A DNA stretch of 64,000 nucleotides from Lentzea kentuckyensis (GCF_002150765.1 NZ_MUYM01000005.1:111030-175029); one strand, 5' to 3'. Counted from the stretch's first letter, positions 1-8,587 are shown. The notes: generated by a model from the sequence alone, not told the origin. Program-made: numbers and translations.

Positions 1-65
1 TCGCGCGGACAGCGGTCGGGGAAAGGGTCTTCGTGCGCGCGGAGGGCCTGCCCGATAATCAGCCG

Positions 66-839
66 ATGATCAGGTTGATCGCGACCGACCTCGACGGCAC
101 GCTCCTGCAGCCGGGCGGAGTGCTCAGCGACCGCACCCGTGCCACCCTGAACGCGGTCGGTGCGGACGTCGTGGTCGTCACGGCCCGGCCGCCGCGGTTC
201 GTCCAGGACCTGGCGCTCACGGGCACGGCGATCTGTTCCAACGGCTCGGTGATCTACGACCTGACCGAAAAGGTGGTCACACACGCCCAGACGGTGCCGT
301 TCGACGTCGTGCGGAAGGTGTCGGAGGAGCTCGCGAACGTGATCCCGAACGTCGGCATCGCGGTCGAGACCGGGATGGAAGTGTTGTGCGAGCCCGCTTT
401 CAAGGGATTCAGCCCGAACAATCCACATCGGACACTGGAGCTGCTCGACCACGTCTTCGCGGAGGCGGACCAGGTCGTGCAGATGCTCGCGTGGGCGCCG
501 GACGCCGAGGCCGACCACATGATGGAGATCGCCAGGCAGGCGGTCGGGCAGCACGTGGCCGTCACGCACTCCGGTGGGCTCGGGCTGCTGGAGATCGGCC
601 CGCCGGGGGTGTCGAAGGCGGCGACGCTGGAATCCCTTTGCAACACAAGGGGAATCGGCAAGCACGAGGTGATCGCGTTCGGCGACATGCCGAACGACCT
701 GTCGGTGCTCGGGTGGGCCGGCACGGCGTACGCGATGGGCAACGCGCACCCGTTGGTCAAGGAGGCCTGCGGCAACCACGCGCCGCCGAACACCGAGGAC
801 GGGGTGGCGCAGGTGCTGGAAAGGCTCTTCGGGATCTAA
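66..839 (+). CDS. Cof-type HAD hydrolase (sugar-phosphate phosphatase-like)
   Basis: A cytosolic haloacid-dehalogenase phosphatase of 257 residues, the usual length for the Cof/YbiV group. All four HAD motifs are visible: the DLDGT nucleophile motif (D8, D10), the VTAR motif near T39, the lysine in VSKAATL (K184) and the metal-binding GDMPND (D207, D211). The family dephosphorylates sugar phosphates or similar small phosphorylated metabolites; the substrate cannot be read from the sequence. I start at the ATG at 66 because MIRLIATDLDGT is the standard N-terminus; an in-frame GTG lies at 33. It converges on the NYN gene and their stop codons overlap. A paralogue sits at 58578-59366. Confidence 0.85.
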   Translation: MIRLIATDLDGTLLQPGGVLSDRTRATLNAVGADVVVVTARPPRFVQDLALTGTAICSNGSVIYDLTEKVVTHAQTVPFDVVRKVSEELANVIPNVGIAVETGMEVLCEPAFKGFSPNNPHRTLELLDHVFAEADQVVQMLAWAPDAEADHMMEIARQAVGQHVAVTHSGGLGLLEIGPPGVSKAATLESLCNTRGIGKHEVIAFGDMPNDLSVLGWAGTAYAMGNAHPLVKEACGNHAPPNTEDGVAQVLERLFGI

Positions 840-1180
840 CGTCGCGGTACCGAGGTGGGGCCTGCCACCTCGGCACCGAGCTCCGTCACCCGCCGGCGCA
901 GTTCCCGGTCGGCGGTCACCACGACCACGCGACGTCCGGGGCCCTCGGCGCGGACCACGTCGACGATCGTGTCGTCACCGTCGCCGGCAGCGGAGACCAC
1001 CCGGACGTCGGGGATGCTGGAGACGTTGCGCGCCTTGCCTTCCACGACGAGGACCACCTCCTCGTCGCGCCCCTGCAAAGCGTCGCGGAGGCGTTCGGCC
1101 GCTGCCGCTCTGTCCCGCCACCAGCCGTCGGGCACCGATCCGACGACGTTGGCTGCATCGACCACGAGCAACGGCTTCAC
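836..1180 (-). CDS. NYN/PIN-like domain protein, possible RNase
   Basis: A 114-residue protein made almost entirely of one NYN/PIN-like fold. The N-terminal strand reads LLVVDAANVVGS, with the Asp and Asn typical of NYN metal sites. Further acidic residues follow in DGDDTIVDVV, and a late VVTADRELRRR segment resembles the conserved TxD region. Such proteins are usually single-strand RNA nucleases or inactive relatives. Actinobacterial genomes carry short stand-alone copies that are normally left as hypothetical. Its last codons overlap the stop of the convergent HAD gene. Function as an RNase is inference from fold. Confidence 0.7.
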   Translation of the reverse strand: MKPLLVVDAANVVGSVPDGWWRDRAAAAERLRDALQGRDEEVVLVVEGKARNVSSIPDVRVVSAAGDGDDTIVDVVRAEGPGRRVVVVTADRELRRRVTELGAEVAGPTSVPRR

Positions 1181-1195
1181 GCCTCCCAGGGTGCC

Positions 1196-2563
1196 TCAGC
1201 CCCGGCGCGCTCGCAGTGCGTCCAGCGAGTCGGGGTCGTCGTCGACCGCCAGTGACACGACCGTGCCGGAGACACCGGCCCAGCGCTGCACGGCGGCGGT
1301 CGCGGCCAGGCGTTCCTTCTCCGGCAGCTTCGCGATGTTGGAGCCGTGGTTGCCGCCGGGCACCGCGAACGCCAGCGAGTCGCGCGTGCCCGGACCGAGG
1401 CGGAACGGCTCAGCGCTCCACGGGTCGTTCTGACCGTTCACGAACAGCAGCCGCGAGCCCTGATAGCGCACCCACGAGTCGATGTCGCGCATCGCGAAGC
1501 GGTCGAAGCGCGGGAACTTGATCTCCGGCGACACCATCGAGCGCGGCACCGAGACGCCGGGGTAGCGCAGCAGGTCGCGCACGGCCGACTCGTCCGCTTC
1601 CGGCCAGCCGAGTTGGGTGCCGGCCTGGTAGTAGTACGGCGCGTAGGGCGCGACGCCCGCGTCGGTGTAGAAGTCCCAGCCGACGGTCTTGTCCATGAAC
1701 GTCCAGAGGTCGTCCACGGAAGCACCGGCGCCGGGCACGAGAGCGCACTGCTCCTGGGTGCCGTACTGCCAGAACGTGAACGGCGTGTCGAGCACCAGGA
1801 TCTCCAGCGCCCGGTGCGCGTTGCCGAACTGCTTGTAGGTGTAGCCCTTGGCCTCCAGGCGCGTGACGATCTCGTCGCGGTGCTGCAGGATCTGCCGCTG
1901 CACGCCCTCGAGTTTCTTGTTGCACGTCGGGTCGTTGCCGACGTTGCGGATGAACTCGCCGTAGACGTCACGGTCGTTCACCACGTCGTTCGGCGCGACG
2001 TAGGCGATGGTCGCGTCGACGTCACGCGGGAAGAAGCGGCGGTGGTAGATCGACGTCATGCCGCCTTTGCTGGCGCCGGTCGAGAGCCAGCGAGCCCGGT
2101 AGATCTTCTTGAACGCCAGCACGATCCGGTGGTGGTCGTTGGCGGCCTGCCAGATGTTCAGGTCGTCCCAGTCGGCCGGCGCCGGTCGCGACGGCGTGAA
2201 GAACCGCTGCTCGACGCTGAGCTGGTTGCCGTCGACGAGCCGCGCCGGTTCGGACGCGCCGATCGTGCCCGGCAGGTTGTAGCCGGTGGTGTGCAGCACC
2301 ATCGGCTTGGAATCGTCCTTGTGCAGCAACGAGAAGCGCTGCTCGAACCGGACGCCGCGCGGCCTGCGGTGGTCCGCGGGCTGCTGGATGCCGAGCACGA
2401 ACGTCCGCGCGGTGCCGGACGTTCCTTCGCTGATGATCCGGACGCCGGGCAGCGCGGCGATCCGATCCTTGATGTCAGGGGCGGCGGAGACGACCGAGGC
2501 GACAGCCAGGACCTGTGCCGATGCCAGGCCGAACGCCAGCAGGGAGCGTACGAGTCTGTTCAC
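1196..2563 (-). CDS. Secreted S37-family (PS-10) tripeptidyl aminopeptidase
   Basis: A 455-residue exported serine peptidase. It has a signal peptide (about residues 1-28, cleavage near VVSA-APD) and then an alpha/beta-hydrolase core. The nucleophile elbow is STGASKGGMT with Ser165, the signature of the Streptomyces prolyl tripeptidyl aminopeptidase family S37. The acid and base are probably in NGQNDPWS and GGNHGSN near the C-terminus. The family releases tripeptides from peptide N-termini outside the cell. It stands alone: the next gene downstream (836-1180) is unrelated. The start is the ATG giving a typical MNRLVRSLLAF signal sequence. Confidence 0.88.
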   Translation of the reverse strand: MNRLVRSLLAFGLASAQVLAVASVVSAAPDIKDRIAALPGVRIISEGTSGTARTFVLGIQQPADHRRPRGVRFEQRFSLLHKDDSKPMVLHTTGYNLPGTIGASEPARLVDGNQLSVEQRFFTPSRPAPADWDDLNIWQAANDHHRIVLAFKKIYRARWLSTGASKGGMTSIYHRRFFPRDVDATIAYVAPNDVVNDRDVYGEFIRNVGNDPTCNKKLEGVQRQILQHRDEIVTRLEAKGYTYKQFGNAHRALEILVLDTPFTFWQYGTQEQCALVPGAGASVDDLWTFMDKTVGWDFYTDAGVAPYAPYYYQAGTQLGWPEADESAVRDLLRYPGVSVPRSMVSPEIKFPRFDRFAMRDIDSWVRYQGSRLLFVNGQNDPWSAEPFRLGPGTRDSLAFAVPGGNHGSNIAKLPEKERLAATAAVQRWAGVSGTVVSLAVDDDPDSLDALRARRG

Positions 2564-2615
2564 TCAGCCAAGCTATTGAGCCCGTACGCCCTGCCGGACC
2601 GGCCGATCGTCGGGC

Positions 2616-3467
2616 TTATTGGTAGCTGGCGTAGTAAGACGCGGCCATGTCCTCGTCGCCGTGCCCCTTGGTGATGGCGCGGTTCAGCCGGGCACTCGCC
2701 GCCTGCGCCACGTCGAGGTGGACGTTGGCGTGCACCGCGGCCTCGTTGACCAACAGAGCATCCTTCAGCGCGTTCTGCACGGTGAACGCGGGCGGGAAGT
2801 CCCGAGCGATGATCGCGTTGCCCTTCATCTGCAGATACGCGCAGTCCATCGCACCGCCGGAAACGGCTTCCAGGAACAGCTTCGGGTCGAGCCCGGACGA
2901 CTCGGCCAGCGCCACGGCCTCGCCCACCGCGGCGGTCAGGGCCAGCACCCAGCTGTTCGCGACGAGCTTCAACCGGGACGACGCTCCGGCCTCGCCGACC
3001 CACATCGTGCGCGCGCCGATCACGTCGAACACCGGCTGCACGCGGTCGCGCAGTTCTTCCGAACCTGAGGCGAGCACGACGAGCTTGCCCTCGGTCGCCG
3101 GCTTCACACTGCCCAGCACCGGGGCGTCGACGAACTCCAGCCCGAGCGACCGCGCCAGCGCGATGTGGTCGTCGATCGCGTCGACGCCGACCGTGGACGC
3201 CTGGATCCACACCGCGTCGTGCGGCAACGAGTCGGCGGCCTCCTGCATGGTCGCGGTGACCGTGGGACCGTCGGTGAGCACCGTCATGACGATCTCGACG
3301 CCCTCGACGGCCTGAGCGGGCGTGTCGGCGACGACGGCGCCCCGAGCAGCGAGCGGTTCGGCTTTGGCGCGCGTGCGGTTCCAGACCCGGACCTCGTGTC
3401 CGGCTGCGGCGAGGTTGGCTGCGATGGGGGCACCCATGAGGCCGGTGCCGAGCACGGCGATCTTCAT
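2616..3467 (-). CDS. NAD(P)-dependent 3-hydroxyisobutyrate dehydrogenase-like oxidoreductase
   Basis: A 283-residue beta-hydroxyacid dehydrogenase. The Rossmann motif GTGLMG is at residues 7-12. A substrate loop APVLGSVKPA lies near the middle, and the catalytic lysine sits in RLKLVANSW. The family oxidises 3-hydroxyisobutyrate, tartronate semialdehyde or related short hydroxyacids, or reduces imines; the substrate is not determinable here. I use the ATG at 3467, which begins MKIAVLG; an ATG at 3479 adds four residues. A GGGGGA stretch on the coding strand lies just upstream. An imperfect 13-bp inverted repeat at 3488-3530 lies in its leader. Confidence 0.85.
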   Translation of the reverse strand: MKIAVLGTGLMGAPIAANLAAAGHEVRVWNRTRAKAEPLAARGAVVADTPAQAVEGVEIVMTVLTDGPTVTATMQEAADSLPHDAVWIQASTVGVDAIDDHIALARSLGLEFVDAPVLGSVKPATEGKLVVLASGSEELRDRVQPVFDVIGARTMWVGEAGASSRLKLVANSWVLALTAAVGEAVALAESSGLDPKLFLEAVSGGAMDCAYLQMKGNAIIARDFPPAFTVQNALKDALLVNEAAVHANVHLDVAQAASARLNRAITKGHGDEDMAASYYASYQ

Positions 3468-3487
3468 GTCCCCCAGCAAACAAGAAA

Positions 3488-3530
3488 CCTCGCAGTGCTG
3501 CCAGGTCGGGGGTCCGACAGCACCGCGAGG
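3488..3530. promoter_or_regulatory. Inverted repeat in the leader of the 3-HIBADH-like gene
   Basis: The arms CCTCGCAGTGCTG (3488-3500) and CAGCACCGCGAGG (3518-3530) match with one mismatch around a 17-nt loop. The loop holds a further TCGG/CCGA pairing. The element ends 21 bases before the ATG at 3467 of the minus-strand dehydrogenase, so it lies in that gene's 5' leader. It may be an operator or a leader hairpin; there is no T-run to support a terminator. Confidence 0.5.
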
Positions 3531-3609
3531 TCAACAGTGACATCGGCGGACCGACGTGCGCTGTTACAACGCCATCATACTGTGGCGCGGATCACGTTTA
3601 ACAGAATGA

Positions 3610-3642
3610 AACCCCTGGAGCGCGGGAGGTGCTCCAGGGGTT
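3610..3642 (-). terminator. Strong hairpin downstream of the 48-aa gene
   Basis: Perfect 12-bp arms AACCCCTGGAGC (3610-3621) and GCTCCAGGGGTT (3631-3642) enclose a 9-nt loop. On the minus strand a TTCATTCTG tail follows the hairpin. It lies 55 bases past the stop of the small minus-strand gene at 3697, which fits a rho-independent terminator. Confidence 0.75.
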
Positions 3643-3654
3643 CCCGTTCGGGGA

Positions 3655-3685
3655 GGCACTCGCGACGGGGCGCCGCGCGAGTGCC
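3655..3685 (-). terminator. Second hairpin immediately after the 48-aa gene
   Basis: The arms GGCACTCGCG (3655-3664) and CGCGAGTGCC (3676-3685) are perfect 10-bp complements around an 11-nt loop. The hairpin begins 12 bases after the small gene's stop and precedes the stronger hairpin at 3610-3642. Together they form a tandem hairpin 3' end. Terminator function is inferred from position. Confidence 0.55.
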
Positions 3686-3696
3686 GGGTCGAGAAG

Positions 3697-3843
3697 TCAG
3701 CGCAGGGTGGTGACCTGAGCCTGGGCGATGGCCATCAGCTCGTGACGCATGGCCGGGGTGGTGGCCATGTCGATCGCGCGAGCCACGGCCTTCCGGTTGC
3801 GCGCCTCGGCACGACGGGCGCGGAGCTTCGCTGCGAAGTTCAT
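3697..3843 (-). CDS. Small basic protein, 48 aa, unknown function
   Basis: A short, strongly helical, Arg/Ala-rich protein beginning MNFAAKLRARRAEARNR and ending AIAQAQVTTLR. I know of no functional domain. I choose the ATG at 3843 because the body of the protein starts there and a GAGGGA lies about a dozen bases upstream; the frame stays open to a GTG at 3945. Two stacked hairpins follow the stop, which suggests an abundant monocistronic transcript. The AT-rich stretch upstream (about 3850-3970) probably holds the promoter. That it is a real gene rests on the terminators and codon pattern. Confidence 0.6.
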   Translation of the reverse strand: MNFAAKLRARRAEARNRKAVARAIDMATTPAMRHELMAIAQAQVTTLR

Positions 3844-4002
3844 CTCGGTCTGCACTTCCCTCTCGGAGGTCTGTTTGGTTGGTGACTTAAGTATGCACCT
3901 TCCTACCCACAAAAGCACGCGATTATCCGGTGAGGTGGGGCACACGCCGACGAATCATCGGCTGACAACGTGAACGGCCGGACAACGGCAGGGTGCTTCC
4001 GG

Positions 4003-5196
4003 TTACTCCTCGCGGCCGAGCAGGAACCGGCCGAAGTGCGGCACCGTGAAGGCGATCTGACCCCGTTCCGCGCTGTAGACCAGGCCTTTCTTGATGAGCG
4101 AGTCCCGTGCGGGCGACAGCGAGGAGGGCTTGCGACCCAGGTGGTCGGCCACCTGGGCGGTGTTGACCCCCGCGTCCTTTCCGTCGGTCAACTCGGCCAT
4201 CGACCGGAGATACTCGCGTTCAGCGGGCGTCGCACGCTCGTATCGGGAGCCGAAGAAGCCCACAGCGAGCTCGGCGTCTGCCTCCGGAGCGGCCACGGAG
4301 ACGTCCAACGCGCTGATCGGATCGGCCGGTGCGGCGTCCCAGGCGGCTTTGCCGTAGGCCTGGATGAAGTACGGGTAACCACCAGACGCGTCGAACAACG
4401 CGTCGAGCGCCTCGTCGGTGATGCCCGCGTCCTCCCGTTCGACCGGGGCGAGCACCGCGCGGTCGGCGTCCTCGCGGCTGAGCCGGTCGATGCGGACGTA
4501 CCGGAAGAGCCGTTCCGAGTACGACTTGCTGGCGCTGAGAACCGCGGGCAGGTGCGGCAGGCCGGCACCGACGACCACGAGCGGCGCGCCGAGCTGCGAG
4601 AGCTCGTGGCACGCCGCGCACAACGCGCTGATGTCGTCCGGCTTGAGGTCCTGCATCTCGTCGATGAGCAGCGCGACGCCCGTGCCGACGTCCTGCGCGA
4701 GCTCGGCGACGTCGGTGAACAGCTCCACCAGGTCGATCTCGATGTCACCGGAGTCCGCGCGCCCACTCGCCGCCGGGACGTCGATGCCGGGCTGCCAGCG
4801 ATCGCGCAGCTTGGCGCCGTCCGGTGCGGCCCTGAGCGCGAACGCCTTGAGGATGCCGAGGATCGCCTCGACCCGGTCCGGCGCGCGGTGCCTCACGGCG
4901 AGATCGCGGATTGCCCGGTGCAACGCGGCCGAGAGCGGTCGGCGCAGGTCGGCGTCGGGCCGAGCCTCGACCTTGCCCGCACCCCACCCGCGTTTGACCG
5001 CCATGGACCGCAGCTCGCCGAGCAACACCGTCTTGCCGACGCCGCGCAGTCCCGTCAGCACGAGGCTGCGTTCGGGACGGCCGCGGGCCACGCGTTCGAG
5101 CACCACCTCGAAGGCGGCGACCTCCTTGTCCCGGCCGGCGAGCTCAGGAGGCCTCTGGCCTGCACCGGGGGCGAACGGATTGCGCACCGGGTCCAT
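4003..5196 (-). CDS. AAA ATPase with C-terminal winged helix (Orc/Cdc6-like AAA_16 type)
   Basis: A 397-residue P-loop protein. Walker A is TGLRGVGKT (residues 48-56) and Walker B is LLIDE (176-180). The AAA+ small domain follows (SGGYPYFIQAYGKAAW region). The last 70 residues look like a winged helix (TAQVADHLGRKPSSLSPARD, then KKGLVYSAERGQIAFTVP). The N-terminus MDPVRNPFAPGAGQRPPELAGRDKE is the standard opening of this actinobacterial family, so I start at the ATG at 5196. Members act as stand-alone ATPases with a DNA-binding-like tail; the physiological role is unknown. It is monocistronic and divergent from the SIMPL gene. Confidence 0.8.
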   Translation of the reverse strand: MDPVRNPFAPGAGQRPPELAGRDKEVAAFEVVLERVARGRPERSLVLTGLRGVGKTVLLGELRSMAVKRGWGAGKVEARPDADLRRPLSAALHRAIRDLAVRHRAPDRVEAILGILKAFALRAAPDGAKLRDRWQPGIDVPAASGRADSGDIEIDLVELFTDVAELAQDVGTGVALLIDEMQDLKPDDISALCAACHELSQLGAPLVVVGAGLPHLPAVLSASKSYSERLFRYVRIDRLSREDADRAVLAPVEREDAGITDEALDALFDASGGYPYFIQAYGKAAWDAAPADPISALDVSVAAPEADAELAVGFFGSRYERATPAEREYLRSMAELTDGKDAGVNTAQVADHLGRKPSSLSPARDSLIKKGLVYSAERGQIAFTVPHFGRFLLGREE

Positions 5197-5258
5197 GCCT
5201 CGCACCGTATCGCTCTCTCTAGCGCTTCCCCTAGAGGAACGCAGACTCTCCTCGTTTT

Positions 5259-5311
5259 GGGGCACGCGGGGGCCTCGCGTGCCCCTGGAGTGCACGCGGG
5301 GACCCCGCGTG
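5259..5311. repeat. Paired CACGCGGGG palindromes (dispersed repeat, copy A)
   Basis: Two adjacent hairpins. GGGGCACGCG (5259-5268) pairs with CGCGTGCCCC (5276-5285). CACGCGGGG (5293-5301) pairs with CCCCGCGTG (5303-5311) around one base. They lie between two divergent genes (starts at 5196 and 5375), so this is not a terminator site. Related palindromes occur at 42017-42067 and from 63945 to the window end. A TACGAAAG word follows this copy and recurs in the last one. Confidence 0.7.
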
Positions 5312-5374
5312 TCTTCTACGAAAGCGGAGTATTCGGCTTTCTAGTGATTTAGCAATAGAACGTAATAGTTGCGG

Positions 5375-6019
5375 ATGAACCGGGGCACCGGTTGGCTGGG
5401 GAACGTGGCTGAAGTCGTGACAAAGGGGACCGGCGAGGTCGAGCGGACCGCCGACCGCGCCCAGGTGGACGTGACGTTCGAGGCGCTCGGTGCTGAACGC
5501 TCCGAGGCGGTGAGCACGCTCAACCAGCGCATTTCCGCCGTCGAACCGCTGCTCGAGGACTTCGAGGTGCGGTCGCGGCAGCTGTCCGTGCACGACAACT
5601 GGGACAACAACCAGCGCGTCGGCAGCCGCGCCCAGCAGCAGTACGTGATCTGGGTTTCGGACCTCGACCGGCTCGACGGGCTGCTCGCGGAACTGGTGCA
5701 GGCCGAGCCGTCCTGGGTCAACGGACCGTCGTGGACGCTCGTCGACGACACCGAGGCCATCCGCGAGGCGCAGCGGGAGGCCGTGGCGGACGCGTTGCGC
5801 CGCGCCGAGGGCTACGCGTCGGCGCTGGGGCGGCGGCTCGGGCCGTTGCTGCGGATCGGTGACACCGAGGGCGGTGCGCACTACTCGCCGCGGATGATGA
5901 GCGGCGCCGCGTCGTTCGAGATGGCCGGGCCTGCCGGGATGGTCGACCAGCTGAACCTGAAGGCACAGCAGATCACCGTGTCGGCGTCGTGCACGGCCGC
6001 GTGGTCGCTGCTCGACTGA
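5375..6019 (+). CDS. SIMPL domain (DUF541) protein
   Basis: A 214-residue protein that is essentially one SIMPL/DUF541 domain. It opens VVTKGTGEVERTADRAQVDVTFEA and has the alternating strand and helix pattern of the family. No signal peptide or membrane segment is visible, unlike the periplasmic relatives in Gram-negatives, so it may be cytosolic. Function is unknown; the family is named after an IRAK-interacting protein. The ATG at 5375 has no Shine-Dalgarno but lies seven bases after TAATAGT, which fits a leaderless message. The GTG at 5405 (VAEVVTKG) is an alternative start with GGGGA close upstream. Confidence 0.78.
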   Translation: MNRGTGWLGNVAEVVTKGTGEVERTADRAQVDVTFEALGAERSEAVSTLNQRISAVEPLLEDFEVRSRQLSVHDNWDNNQRVGSRAQQQYVIWVSDLDRLDGLLAELVQAEPSWVNGPSWTLVDDTEAIREAQREAVADALRRAEGYASALGRRLGPLLRIGDTEGGAHYSPRMMSGAASFEMAGPAGMVDQLNLKAQQITVSASCTAAWSLLD

Positions 6020-6028
6020 ACCACGCCA

Positions 6029-6280
6029 CTAGCTCGCCTTCAGGGTCTCCATGGCGGCCTGCACCGCGGCCGCGTCGAGGTCGTCCGGCCTGGCCTTGCG
6101 CCACTTCTCCAGCCACACGACGCGTTGGCTGGCCGCCGCGGCCAGGGTCAGGACGATGTACGCGCGGCGTTCCCACTCCCTCGCGGACGCCATCGCGTCG
6201 GCGGCCGGCCGCCATTCGTCCCGCAGGGTGCCGAGGAGTGCGCGGGCCAGCACCGGGTCTTTTTCGGGATCAACGTTCAT
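6029..6280 (-). CDS. Small helical protein, 83 aa, unknown function
   Basis: A soluble, mostly helical protein with no family I recognise. It starts MNVDPEKDPVLARALLGTL and carries a conserved-looking WERRAYIVLTLAAAASQRVVWLEKWRKARPDD-type core (tryptophan and arginine rich). The ATG at 6280 is preceded by GGGGGTGGG at good distance, which is better than the in-frame GTG at 6289. It lies downstream of the serine hydrolase on the same strand with a 62-bp gap, so it may share that transcript. Confidence 0.6.
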   Translation of the reverse strand: MNVDPEKDPVLARALLGTLRDEWRPAADAMASAREWERRAYIVLTLAAAASQRVVWLEKWRKARPDDLDAAAVQAAMETLKAS

Positions 6281-6342
6281 CAGTCCCACCCCCAGGACCG
6301 CTGTGACGCGGTCCAGAGAGTGTGCCTGATTGACCGTTCAAT

Positions 6343-7332
6343 TTAAATAGCCGTACGCGCGGCGTACCGCCAGAAGTCGCGCATGATCTCGGTCGGGGTG
6401 GGGCTGGTCATGGCCGTGCGGGTGAGCAGGACGGCGACCATGTCCTGTGACGGCACGACGTGCGAGGTCGTACCGGAGCCGCCGACCCAGCCGTAGCGGC
6501 CCGGGACGTTCCACGGGTCGATCTCGGCGATGTCGACGCTGCCACCGAAGCCCCAGCCCTGGCCTTCCAGGAAGAGCTGGCCTGCTTCGCGGTCCTCGGC
6601 GGACGTGGTGTCGACCGCGAGTCGCGAGACCAGGTCGCTGGACAACAGATACCGGTTGAACGCCAGCACATCGTCCACAGTGGAGTTCAGGCCGCCGGCA
6701 CCGGACGGGAGGACGTCGCTGATGAAGCCGGTGTTCGTCATGCCGGCCGGCGCGTAGAGGTGTTCGGCCAGGTAGTCCGGGAGCGAGCCGGTGGCACGGT
6801 GCAGCAGCACGCCGAGGACGTCGTAGGACGTGTTGTAGAGCCAGCCGTCGCCCGGCTGGTGCAGCAACGGCACCTGGGCGAGCCCCTTGAGCCATTCCTC
6901 CGGGGTGGGCAGGTCCGGGCGGCCGTGCAGGTGCGCCTCGTCGAAAAGCTTCCTGGTGGCGGGCAACGAGAAGTCCGCCGTGAAGCCCCAGCCGGAACGG
7001 GACGCCAGCAGGTGCCGGACGGTGATCGGCCTGGCCGCGGGGACGACGTCGTCGATCTCGCTGTCCGGTGTGCGGACGACCACCGGGTCCGCGAGTTCGG
7101 GCAGCCAGTTCGCGATCGGGTCGTCGAGACCGATCCCGTTGTCCTGCACCAGGAGCATCGCGGCGGCGGCGACGATCGGCTTGGTGACCGAGGCGATCGG
7201 GAAGACCGACTCGCGGGTGTCCTCGCCGATCGCCGCGCACTCGACGTCGTCACCCCTGGCGATGAGCGCGACCGCGGTGGGCACGGTCTCGCGGTGAGCC
7301 TCCAGCACTTCCTGCAGAGTCATGGTCGCCAT
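6343..7332 (-). CDS. Serine hydrolase of the beta-lactamase/EstB family
   Basis: A 329-residue penicillin-binding-protein-like hydrolase (PF00144). The active-site SxxK is S48-V-T-K51 in IASVTKP. A tyrosine motif follows in GWLYNTSYDVLG, and a KTG-like GGSGTTS lies near the C-terminus. There is no signal peptide, so it is probably a cytosolic esterase or amidohydrolase rather than a drug-resistance beta-lactamase. AGGAG stands upstream of the ATG at 7332; an ATG at 7323 is possible. It follows the thiolase gene by 49 bases on the same strand and may be cotranscribed with it. The palindrome TCCACAGTGGA lies inside at 6674-6684. Confidence 0.82.
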   Translation of the reverse strand: MATMTLQEVLEAHRETVPTAVALIARGDDVECAAIGEDTRESVFPIASVTKPIVAAAAMLLVQDNGIGLDDPIANWLPELADPVVVRTPDSEIDDVVPAARPITVRHLLASRSGWGFTADFSLPATRKLFDEAHLHGRPDLPTPEEWLKGLAQVPLLHQPGDGWLYNTSYDVLGVLLHRATGSLPDYLAEHLYAPAGMTNTGFISDVLPSGAGGLNSTVDDVLAFNRYLLSSDLVSRLAVDTTSAEDREAGQLFLEGQGWGFGGSVDIAEIDPWNVPGRYGWVGGSGTTSHVVPSQDMVAVLLTRTAMTSPTPTEIMRDFWRYAARTAI

Positions 7333-7381
7333 CCTTCTCCTGATCGGGTTCGGATGGGTTGACTTCAGGTACCGGAGAAAC

Positions 7382-8587
7382 TCATCGCTCCAGGATCGCC
7401 GTGATGCCCTGACCGCCGGCGGCGCAGATCGACACGAACCCGCGCCCGCTGCCCTTCTGGTGCAGCAACTTCGCCAAAGTCGCCACAATTCGGGCACCGG
7501 TGGCGGCGAACGGGTGGCCCGCCGCGAGCGACGAGCCGTTGACGTTCAGCCTGGTCCTGTCGATCTCGCCGAGGTCGGGTTCCCAGGCCTTCAACGTGGC
7601 GAGCACCTGGGACGCGAACGCCTCGTGCACCTCGTAGAAGTCGAACTCCTGCAGCTTGAGACCCGCCTTGTCGAGCATGCGCGGCGCGGCGTGCACCGGG
7701 GCCATCAGCAGGCCCTCCTCGCCGTGCACGTAATCGACGGCGGCGGTCTCGGCGAACGTCAGGTACGCGAGGACGGGCAGCTTTCGTTCACGCGCCCACT
7801 CCTCGGTGGCCATCAGGACCGCGGAGGCGCCGTCGGACAGCGGGGTCGAGTTGCCGGCGGTCATCGTGTCGCCGAAGACCGGCTTGAGCCTGGCGAGCTT
7901 CTCGGCGCTGCTGTCCGGGCGGAGGTTCTGGTCGCGGGTCAGGCCGAGGTAGGGCGTGACCAGGTCGTCGAAGAAGCCCTCGTCGTAGGCGCGGGCGAGG
8001 TTCTGGTGGCTGCGGGCGGTGAGCTCGTCCTGGTCCTCGCGCGTGACGCCGTACTTGGCCGCGGTGACGGCCGCGTGCTCGCCCATCGACATGCCGGTGC
8101 GCGGTTCGCCGTTGCGGGGCAGGTGCGGCACGACGTGGCTGGGGCGCAGCCGGGTCAGCAGGCTGACCTTGCGGGTGCGGTTGAACTCCAGCAGGAGCTT
8201 GCGGAAGTTCTCGTTCACGCCGATCGGAGCGTCGCTCGTGGTGTCGACGCCGCCCGCGATGCCCGCCTCGATCTGGCCGAGCGCGATCTTGTTGGCGACG
8301 GCGATGATCGCCTGCAGGCCGGTGCCGCACGCCTGCTGCAGGTCGTACGCGGGTGTTTCCGGGCTGAGCTTGCTGCCCAGGACCGACTCGCGGACGAGGT
8401 TGAAGTCGCGCGAGTGCTTGAGCACGGCGCCGGCCACCACCTCGCCGAGGCGTTCTCCCTGCAGGCCGAAGCGGCTGACCAGCCCGTCCAGCACCGCGGT
8501 GAACATGTCCTGGTTCGACGCGGTGGCGTACGGGCCGTTCGATCGGGCGAACGGGATGCGGTTGCCGCCGATGATCGCTACTCGCAT
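7382..8587 (-). CDS. Acetyl-CoA C-acyltransferase (thiolase, FadA2-like)
   Basis: A 401-residue thiolase. It cleaves 3-ketoacyl-CoA with CoA, or condenses two acyl-CoAs. The acyl-accepting cysteine is C87 in QQACGTG, the histidine is in NGSSLAAGHPFAATG and the second cysteine is in FVSICAAGGQG, so all catalytic residues are present. It is divergent from the long FabG gene, across a 53-bp promoter that holds two palindromic boxes (8601-8630). The grouping with long FabG, MaoC hydratase and acyl-CoA dehydrogenase matches the mycobacterial fadA2-fabG4-htdX-fadE5 neighbourhood and suggests a beta-oxidation role. Confidence 0.92.
   Translation of the reverse strand: MRVAIIGGNRIPFARSNGPYATASNQDMFTAVLDGLVSRFGLQGERLGEVVAGAVLKHSRDFNLVRESVLGSKLSPETPAYDLQQACGTGLQAIIAVANKIALGQIEAGIAGGVDTTSDAPIGVNENFRKLLLEFNRTRKVSLLTRLRPSHVVPHLPRNGEPRTGMSMGEHAAVTAAKYGVTREDQDELTARSHQNLARAYDEGFFDDLVTPYLGLTRDQNLRPDSSAEKLARLKPVFGDTMTAGNSTPLSDGASAVLMATEEWARERKLPVLAYLTFAETAAVDYVHGEEGLLMAPVHAAPRMLDKAGLKLQEFDFYEVHEAFASQVLATLKAWEPDLGEIDRTRLNVNGSSLAAGHPFAATGARIVATLAKLLHQKGSGRGFVSICAAGGQGITAILER

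Noticed and set aside
6343..7332. Beta-lactamase resistance gene
   Set aside because: The SxxK family match is real, but there is no signal peptide and the motifs fit cytosolic EstB-like esterases better.
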